A stretch of DNA of 64,000 bases from Aquamicrobium sp. (lineage in GTDB: Bacteria > Pseudomonadota > Alphaproteobacteria > Rhizobiales > Rhizobiaceae). The notes below the pieces were generated by a model. That model saw only the letters and a list, made by a program, of their open reading frames with translations, was not told the origin of the DNA and did not search any database. The stretch is from the NCBI RefSeq assembly GCF_023954335.1, contig NZ_JAMLIE010000006.1, positions 1 to 64,000 on the forward strand, given 5' to 3'. Shown one piece after another: positions 59,263-64,000 of the stretch (position 1 is the first letter of the stretch; each line of letters opens with the position of its first letter). The position numbers were made by a program, and so were the translations under genes.

Positions 59263-60135
59263 TTAGACGAAGGTGTTCTCGAGCTGGCCCAGCCCCTCGA
59301 TCGTGACCGTGATGCGGTCGCCGGGGCGGATGCTCTCGGGCGGGGTCCGGCCGAACCCGACCCCGGCCGGGGTTCCGGTGGCGATCAGGTCGCCCGGCTC
59401 CAGCGTCATGATCGAGGACAGGTGCCGCACGATGTCGATCGCGCCGAAGATCATCGACGAGGTGTTGGACTTCTGCTTGGTGACGTCGTTCACCCGGAGC
59501 TCGATGGCGAGGTTCTGCGGGTCGGCGACGCAGCGGGCAGGCGTGATCCACGGGCCGGTCGGCTGGAACCTGTCCCATGCTTTCTGCATCACCCAGTCGA
59601 TGCCGACATGCGGCCGGCTCTGGATCCAGTCGCGGGCCGACACGTCGTTGATGACCGTATAGCCCGCGATCGCGTCGGCGGGGTCGACGCCGCTGCCCGG
59701 CCCGACCGAGGTGCCGATCACGATGCCGAGTTCGGCCTCCCAGTCGACCATCTTGGGCAGTTGTGGCAGGTGGATCGCCTCGCCATGCGCGGCGAGCGAC
59801 GTATAGGGCCGCATGAACGAATAGGGGAACACCGGCAGCGTGGTCACCTTCATCTCGGCCAGATGGTCGCGGTAGTTGGTGCCGACGCAGATCACCTTGG
59901 GCGGCATCGCGATCGGCGTGCGGTACTCCACAGTCGCCGGATCGCGCCCCGGCCCCGCGGGCGTCGCTTGCGCGATCAGCCCGTCGAACCGCGCCCAGTC
60001 GCGAAAGACGTCGAGCAGCGAGGCCGGCGCATGCGCGCCGAGGACCTCGCCCAGCGTGTAGACCGCCCCGTCGAGAAGCAGCAATGGTTGTTCGGCTCCG
60101 TCGACGACGCCGGTGGCGAGCTTGTAGTCACGCAT
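59263..60135 (-). CDS. FAH-family hydrolase (2-keto acid C-C hydrolase)
   Basis: 290 residues. N-terminal regulatory-like part (about 1-75) then the FAH domain: VICVGTNYRDHLAEMKV, metal ligands in VDWEAELGIVIG (about residues 131-133) and YTVINDVSARDWIQSR (Asp about 163), and LIATGTPAGVGFG. It hydrolyses an acylpyruvate or 2-hydroxydienoate to smaller acids in aromatic breakdown. It lies between the dioxygenase and the hydroxyacid dehydrogenase genes on one strand with short gaps. Not the gentisate-pathway hydrolase, which is at 48026. Confidence 0.9.
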   Translation of the reverse strand: MRDYKLATGVVDGAEQPLLLLDGAVYTLGEVLGAHAPASLLDVFRDWARFDGLIAQATPAGPGRDPATVEYRTPIAMPPKVICVGTNYRDHLAEMKVTTLPVFPYSFMRPYTSLAAHGEAIHLPQLPKMVDWEAELGIVIGTSVGPGSGVDPADAIAGYTVINDVSARDWIQSRPHVGIDWVMQKAWDRFQPTGPWITPARCVADPQNLAIELRVNDVTKQKSNTSSMIFGAIDIVRHLSSIMTLEPGDLIATGTPAGVGFGRTPPESIRPGDRITVTIEGLGQLENTFV

Positions 60136-60152
60136 CTCGAATGCTTCTCCAG

Positions 60153-61040
60153 TTACTTGATACCGTCATCGAGGCCGGCGCGCCGCACCGCCGAGGCATA
60201 GACGGCGGCCACGTCCCGGTCGCCATGGCCTTCCGCCATCGCCAGCCCGTAGAGCTCGGCCGCCGCCGAGAGGACGGGGATCGGGCATCCGGTCTCGGCG
60301 CCGCGCGCCTCTATCAGGCCGATGTCCTTGGCCAGTGTCGCCGTCGAGCCCATGACCTTGTCCCAGTCGTGCGCGGCCATCCGCCCGCCGCGCGCGGTGA
60401 ACTGGAGCGAGCCGCCCGCGCCGTCCTTGAGCGCCTCGTAAAGCCGCATCGGGTCGATGCCGAGCTTGCGGCCGAAGGTCAGGGTCTCGGCGGTGGCGGC
60501 GATGTTGATCGCCACCAGCATGTTGGCGCAGAGCTTGGCGTTCAGCGCCGCCCCGAACGGGCCCATGTAGAAGACCTTGGCCGAGATCGCGTCGAGCTGC
60601 GGCTGCACGCGCTCCGCGACGGACCCCGCGCCGCTGACGAAGACGACGCCGGCCCGTTCCTCCATCATCCGCGGGATGCCGCTGATCGCGCAGTCGAGCA
60701 TCTCGCCGCCACGTTCGGCCAGCCGCCCGGCCATCCGCCGCTTGACCCCGGTGTCGAGCGTCGACAGCTCGACCAGGACCCGGCCGGCGCAATCGCCCGC
60801 CGCGAGCCCGCGCGGGCCGTCCACCACCTCCTCCAGCGCGGCGGCCGAAGGCAGGCAGCACAGGATGATCTCGCAGCTCTCGGCCACCTCGCGGACGGAG
60901 CCCGCGACCTTGCCGCCCGCCGCCGCGAGATCCGAGGCGTCGCCGCGGCGATAGCCGACGACCGGAAAGCCGGCCTTCATCAGGTTCCGCGCCATCGGAA
61001 GGCCCATCTGACCCAGGCCGATCACTCCCACGCTTGTCAC
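60153..61040 (-). CDS. 3-hydroxyisobutyrate dehydrogenase-family NAD(P) oxidoreductase
   Basis: 295 residues from GTG 61040, eight bases after AAAAGGAG. The Rossmann motif is GVIGLGQMGLPMARNLMKAGF, with LSTLDTGVKRRMAGRLAE, CAISGIP and the conserved NAKLCANMLVAINIAATAETL helix, where Lys (about 163) is the family's catalytic Lys. The family oxidises 3-hydroxy acids or reduces tartronate semialdehyde. Head of the leftward dioxygenase operon. An earlier Met-start would add a basic, low-quality leader. Confidence 0.88.
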   Translation of the reverse strand: MTSVGVIGLGQMGLPMARNLMKAGFPVVGYRRGDASDLAAAGGKVAGSVREVAESCEIILCCLPSAAALEEVVDGPRGLAAGDCAGRVLVELSTLDTGVKRRMAGRLAERGGEMLDCAISGIPRMMEERAGVVFVSGAGSVAERVQPQLDAISAKVFYMGPFGAALNAKLCANMLVAINIAATAETLTFGRKLGIDPMRLYEALKDGAGGSLQFTARGGRMAAHDWDKVMGSTATLAKDIGLIEARGAETGCPIPVLSAAAELYGLAMAEGHGDRDVAAVYASAVRRAGLDDGIK

Positions 61041-61068
61041 GGTCGTTCTCCTTTTCTCGGATTCCTCG

Positions 61069-61467
61069 TCAGCCCGTCCGGCGCGGCGCGCGGCGGGCAT
61101 CCGCCCTTTCGGCGATGCGGCAAGATGAGCGGGTGAAGCCAATGCCGGAATTGCCGGCCTGCGACAGTATGCGCGGCCGGGACGGGAAGATCGGCGCCCT
61201 GCCCTCGGCCTTCCGCAGCAGTTGAGCCAAGAACAGGATGGGACCGAATGCCGCCATGACCTGTCCGAGGTGGCTGCGTTCGCGGAGATGTCGTATGATC
61301 GATCTTGCGGTCAGCGCCGCCACGAAGACGCCGGGCAGGAAAAGCGATCCACGAGCGAGGTCGACGAGATGCATGATGCCGGGAACAGGGGCAAGGCCGG
61401 CGGCGGCCGGGACCGGCGACGGCCCGCCATCGGCCCCGCCCCAGGCCCGGTCAGCGGAGGCGTGCAT
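61069..61467 (-). CDS. Doubtful hypothetical ORF in an otherwise gene-poor stretch
   Basis: 132 codons with a weak ribosome site before ATG 61467 and a hydrophobic middle (LARGSLFLPGVFVAALTAR). No family is recognised and codon use is unconvincing. The stretch 61041-61682 otherwise holds only control sequences between the dehydrogenase and the GntR gene, and I see no better gene in it. It could encode a small membrane protein, or be a chance frame. Confidence 0.25.
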   Translation of the reverse strand: MHASADRAWGGADGGPSPVPAAAGLAPVPGIMHLVDLARGSLFLPGVFVAALTARSIIRHLRERSHLGQVMAAFGPILFLAQLLRKAEGRAPIFPSRPRILSQAGNSGIGFTRSSCRIAERADARRAPRRTG

Positions 61468-61612
61468 TGAGAGCCTTTCCCGTCACCGACGCGGCCGGCG
61501 GGCGGACCGCCCGGCAGAATGCCGCCCCGATGCGCGGCAGAACCCGCACGCATGCATGGCTCACGATGTCCTCCCGGGCCGGACCAGACCGCTACGGCTG
61601 ACCAAGCTTTTC

Positions 61613-61643
61613 TTTTTGGAAAGTTTGCTGTAATTTCCAAAAA
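61613..61643 (+). promoter_or_regulatory. TTTTTGGAAA-11-TTTCCAAAAA inverted repeat upstream of the GntR gene
   Basis: Perfect 10-base arms (61613-61622, 61634-61643) separated by 11 bases, about 40 bases upstream of the GntR ATG, in an AT-rich patch. Probably the autoregulatory operator. Shares the TTTGGAAA half-site with 57199-57224. Confidence 0.55.
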
Positions 61644-61682
61644 TAGTAGAACCTGACCGTCATACGTGTCAATAACGAAATC

Positions 61683-62423
61683 ATGAAAAGATCGATCACA
61701 TCCGAAAGCCCAGATGCGCAGCCGTTCGAGACCGACGGCGACGAACCGCGCACCCTGACCGAACGCGTCTATCGCCGGATCCGCTCCGACATCCTGTGGG
61801 GGGTGCTCGCGCCGGACGCCCCGCTGCGCTCGGACGAGCTGCGCTCGACCTACGATGTCGGCGTCAGCCCGCTCAGGGAGGCGTTGACGCGCCTCGCCGC
61901 GGAGCGGCTCGTCACCTCGGTCGGGCAGCGGGGCTTCCGCGTCGCGCCGATCAGCGCCGGCGACGTCACGGACGTCATGGAAACCCGCCTCATCATCGAG
62001 AGCGTGGCGCTGCGCAAGTCGATCGAGCAGGGCGACATCGCCTGGGAGACGCGCGTGGTCGCCGCGTATCACGCGATCAGCCGCACGCCGATCCCCCGCT
62101 CGCCGGAGGACGAGGTCTCCTCGAAATGGGCGACGCATCACCGCGCCTTCCACATGGAGCTCCTGTCCGCCTGCGGCTCGCGGTGGCAGATGAACCTCGC
62201 CAGCCTGCTTTTCGACCAGGCGGAGCGCTTTCGCCTCGTCCGCGCGACGAAGGCCGGCGCCTCCCTGCAATCGCGCGATCCCAGCGACGAGCATCGCGAC
62301 ATCATCGAGGCGGTGCTCGCCCGCGACGCCGACCGGGCGGTCAAGGCGCTCGACAACCACTATCGCGAGACCACCAAGCAGGTCCTCAGCTACATCACCG
62401 TGCAGGACCGGCATGACGGCTGA
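61683..62423 (+). CDS. GntR/FCD-family transcriptional regulator
   Basis: 246 residues. The GntR winged helix (about 24-88) has TLTERVYRRIRSDILWGVLAP and VSPLREALTRLAAERLV. The FCD effector domain (about 100-230) has the ligand or metal region MELLSACGSRWQMNL and RDPSDEHRDIIEAVLARDADRA. FCD regulators commonly sense organic acids. Divergent from the dehydrogenase-dioxygenase operon. Its stop overlaps the YciI-like start. Operator candidates described at 61613 and 57199. Confidence 0.92.
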   Translation: MKRSITSESPDAQPFETDGDEPRTLTERVYRRIRSDILWGVLAPDAPLRSDELRSTYDVGVSPLREALTRLAAERLVTSVGQRGFRVAPISAGDVTDVMETRLIIESVALRKSIEQGDIAWETRVVAAYHAISRTPIPRSPEDEVSSKWATHHRAFHMELLSACGSRWQMNLASLLFDQAERFRLVRATKAGASLQSRDPSDEHRDIIEAVLARDADRAVKALDNHYRETTKQVLSYITVQDRHDG

Positions 62424-62802
62424 GAACGACGATACCGCCGCCATCGCCGAGCTGATGCGGCCGATGATGAAGCGCGAGCTCTACGTCATCCTCAACCGGC
62501 CGCTGGTGCCGATGGCCGAGATGCGGCCCCATCTGCATGCGCATCTGGTCTATATGATCGAGCTCGAGCAATCGGGCGTGCTCTTCGCCTCCGGTCCGCT
62601 CAGCGAGCCGGGTGGAGAGATGGCGGGCGAAGGGCTCACCATCGTCCGGGCCGCCTCGCTCGCGGAAGCCGAGGCGATCGCCGGCAGGGACCCCTTCGTT
62701 CTGGCCGGCCAGCGCGAGCCGCAAGTGCGCAAATGGACCGTCAACGAAGGCCGCATCACCGTCTCCGTCGACATTTCCACCGCGACGGCGGCATTGCCCT
62801 AA
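62413..62802 (+). CDS. YciI-like/YCII-family protein
   Basis: 129 residues, single YCII (muconolactone-isomerase-like ferredoxin fold) domain. Landmarks are MRPHLHAHLVYMIELEQSGVLFASGPL and AEAEAIAGRDPFVLAGQ, which give the family His/Asp pair in HAHLVYM and GRDPF. Members have isomerase, dehalogenase or sensor-linked roles. It overlaps the GntR stop by 11 bases, so it is translated with the regulator and probably acts in the same pathway. No specific activity can be assigned. Confidence 0.8.
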   Translation: MTAENDDTAAIAELMRPMMKRELYVILNRPLVPMAEMRPHLHAHLVYMIELEQSGVLFASGPLSEPGGEMAGEGLTIVRAASLAEAEAIAGRDPFVLAGQREPQVRKWTVNEGRITVSVDISTATAALP

Positions 62803-62992
62803 AGTCGCGAAGTCGGGTCGTCGCCGAGGGTCGGTTTTTCCGCGTCCGCGCCCTACCGGAACGCGTTGCCATAAACATGACATTTTTTATCCAGTTTTTT
62901 GTTTTCCCTGGCGGGACGACGCGATATTATTCGCTGCGCCGCTTCGCCCGGAATGGTCCGGGCATGTCCGGCGAGGACTATGGAGAGGGAAA

Positions 62993-63166
62993 ATGGAACT
63001 GAGCGCACCCACCAAGATCGTGTTCATCATCGCCATCGTTCTGGCCGTCATCTCGCTGCTGCCGGTAATCGGCATCTCGCTGGGCACCCTCGGGGCCTAC
63101 AGCTACTGGCTGCTGCTGGTCGCCTTCCTCGTGCTTGCCGCCGGCAACCTGCTGAAGGGGATCTAG
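62993..63166 (+). CDS. Small two-helix membrane protein of unknown function
   Basis: 57 residues with an excellent ribosome site (GGAGAGGGAAA) before ATG 62993. Two hydrophobic helices are predicted: IVFIIAIVLAVISLLPVI (about 9-26) and YSYWLLLVAFLVLAAGNLL (about 36-54). No family name is recognised with certainty, though similar short two-helix proteins are common in Alphaproteobacteria. The 190 bases between 62803 and 62992 carry no gene I can support. Confidence 0.7.
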   Translation: MELSAPTKIVFIIAIVLAVISLLPVIGISLGTLGAYSYWLLLVAFLVLAAGNLLKGI

Positions 63167-63286
63167 CGCGAGATCGCGAACCCGGGCCGGCCGGCATGGC
63201 ATCGCCGTGCCGCCGGCCAGCGAAACGAAGGGCGAAAGCGGAGCACGGCAGGGCGGCGACAGCGCTCCAGCCGGGAGATTTGCGGC

Positions 63287-63628
63287 ATGATGCATTACAA
63301 GCCACCGCGTGACGCGCTCACCGAAGTCGCGGAGCGGGATCGCTATCGCGACGGTTTCGCCGCCGTCGAGGCGTCGCTGGCTGCCGTCCGCGCCGCGAAG
63401 CGTGCCGCCGACGAAAGCCTGCGGCGGGCGCAGGAAGCGCCCGGCCCGCATGTCACGACCAACTCGATCTTCGTCGCTCTCTACGACGCGCATCTGCGTG
63501 ATCGGGAAGCGCTGTTCTCGGCGCTGCGCGGCCTCGACGAGGCCCGCGCCGCGCTGAGGCCCGGCGCTGCCGAAGATATCCGGGCCGCCGCCGACGGCCG
63601 GGGACGGCAAAAGGCGGCAGGCGGCTAA
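63287..63628 (+). CDS. Hypothetical protein
   Basis: 113 residues, not recognised. It is charged and probably helical (RYRDGFAAVEASLAAVRAAKRAAD) with an Ala/Arg-rich end. Codon use fits the neighbourhood. Its stop codon TAA lies in the first bases of repeat copy B. No signal peptide or membrane segment. It could be a small cytoplasmic protein; no function is proposed. Confidence 0.5.
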   Translation: MMHYKPPRDALTEVAERDRYRDGFAAVEASLAAVRAAKRAADESLRRAQEAPGPHVTTNSIFVALYDAHLRDREALFSALRGLDEARAALRPGAAEDIRAAADGRGRQKAAGG

Positions 63629-63733
63629 AGCATTTTGCAGTCAGACGGAATCGTCTGACGTCGCATAAATGCGGCTAAAGGAAAGAAGCTGGAGCAGCGG
63701 AAGGAGCGTTCGTCAGAACGTCCGCTGCTCTAG
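63627..63733. repeat. Palindromic intergenic repeat, copy B
   Basis: About 107 bases in inverted orientation to copy A (21645). It contains GCATTTTGCA, the perfect hairpin GTCAGACG-GAAT-CGTCTGAC (63639-63658), GCGGCTAAAGGAAAGAAGC, and GCGTTC-GTCA-GAACG near the right end. The second element end again overlaps the stop of a convergent gene (DUF2478). This copy has the better-preserved first hairpin; copy A has lost pairing there. Confidence 0.8.
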
Positions 63734-64000
63734 CGCCGGCCCTGCCCCTCCACCGCTTGCCGCCACCGCTCTATCGACCCGCTGTCCGGCTCCAGCCAGA
63801 CGGCTTCGCCCGCGAAGGCGGTCCACGCATCCCGGTGCTTCGCCGAAACCGTCGTCAGCAGCGGCTTGCCGGCCGCGACGGCTTCGCGGAAGGCCATCCA
63901 CAGGCCCCGGCGCGCCGCTTCGGTCTTGCCGAACTTGCTGAGGACGACGACATCGGCATCGGCGATCTGGGGCAGCAGCCCGGCGCAGGCATCGTCGATG
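63730..64000 (-). CDS. DUF2478-family protein (partial, N-terminus outside window)
   Basis: The C-terminal 89 codons are visible: VVLSKFGKTEAARRGLWMAF, TTVSAKHRDAWTAFAGE and SIERWRQAVEGQGRR before the stop. This matches the DUF2478 family, small P-loop-like proteins often found near molybdenum or nucleotide-related genes. Reading leftward, the gene ends inside repeat copy B; it begins beyond the right edge. Function unknown. Confidence 0.8.
   Translation of the reverse strand, partial: IDDACAGLLPQIADADVVVLSKFGKTEAARRGLWMAFREAVAAGKPLLTTVSAKHRDAWTAFAGEAVWLEPDSGSIERWRQAVEGQGRR

Noticed and set aside
61069..61467. Small membrane protein gene upstream of the hydroxyacid dehydrogenase.
   Set aside because: Listed only at low confidence: weak ribosome site, no family resemblance and poor codon pattern.

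Overview
The window comes from a high-GC alphaproteobacterium, most likely a member of the Hyphomicrobiales (rhizobia and relatives). The protein families point that way: several LIV-type ABC uptake systems, a Ugp transporter behind a Pho box, and GntR/FCD, IclR and DeoR regulators. A roughly 105-base palindromic intergenic repeat of rhizobial/Brucella style also occurs twice. I see no rRNA, tRNA, insertion sequence, integrase, CRISPR array or replication origin. The genus assignment is inference.

Layout. 1-2805: ugpB-ugpA-ugpE (leftward, ugpE cut by the window edge) behind a clear Pho box. 3083-16605: a bacterial microcompartment (BMC) locus. Reading leftward from 15651 it holds a class-III PLP enzyme, a CoA-acylating aldehyde dehydrogenase with a C-terminal encapsulation-like helix, a tandem-domain shell protein, a small protein with an encapsulation-like N-terminus, a pentamer, a hexamer and a second tandem shell protein. 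A truncated ABC binding protein, livGFHM, an amidase and two choline-kinase-like small-molecule kinases follow. A DeoR regulator is divergent. The composition resembles the actinobacterial aminoacetone/1-amino-2-propanol (RMM/AAUM) microcompartment. It suggests a B12-independent route: amide -> amino alcohol -> O-phospho amino alcohol -> aldehyde -> acyl-CoA.

16647-21624: a polar amino acid ABC transporter with a DapA-family lyase, a ProC-like reductase and an IclR regulator. 21751-25361: a DbpA-type helicase, a thioesterase and a nitronate-monooxygenase-like protein. 25415-42721: a large leftward acyl-CoA catabolic region with a citryl-CoA-lyase-like protein, two enoyl-CoA hydratase-fold proteins, two acyl-CoA ligases, a nitroreductase, a second nitronate-monooxygenase-like protein, an amidase broken by an in-frame TAG, MaoC-type hydratases, a polysaccharide-deacetylase-family hydrolase, an acyl-CoA dehydrogenase and a second LIV transporter with fused permease-ATPase.

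43015-51050: TetR and IclR regulators, a LysR remnant, a thioesterase gene interrupted by an in-frame TGA, and a rightward gentisate operon. The operon's first gene encodes a 909-residue fusion of a salicylyl-CoA-5-hydroxylase-like flavoprotein with a benzoate/salicylate-CoA-ligase-like enzyme. Fumarylpyruvate hydrolase, maleylpyruvate isomerase, gentisate 1,2-dioxygenase and a DinB-type protein with lost metal ligands follow. Together they predict salicylate -> salicylyl-CoA -> gentisyl-CoA -> gentisate -> fumarate + pyruvate.

51088-63166: an amidohydrolase with a third LIV transporter, then a leftward set (NMT1-like protein without signal peptide, extradiol dioxygenase, FAH hydrolase, hydroxyacid dehydrogenase) and a GntR regulator with a YciI-like protein. 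The right end holds small unknown genes, the second repeat copy and a partial DUF2478 gene. The window is dominated by catabolic modules, each with its own transporter and regulator; short AT-rich palindromes upstream of several units suggest shared regulation.
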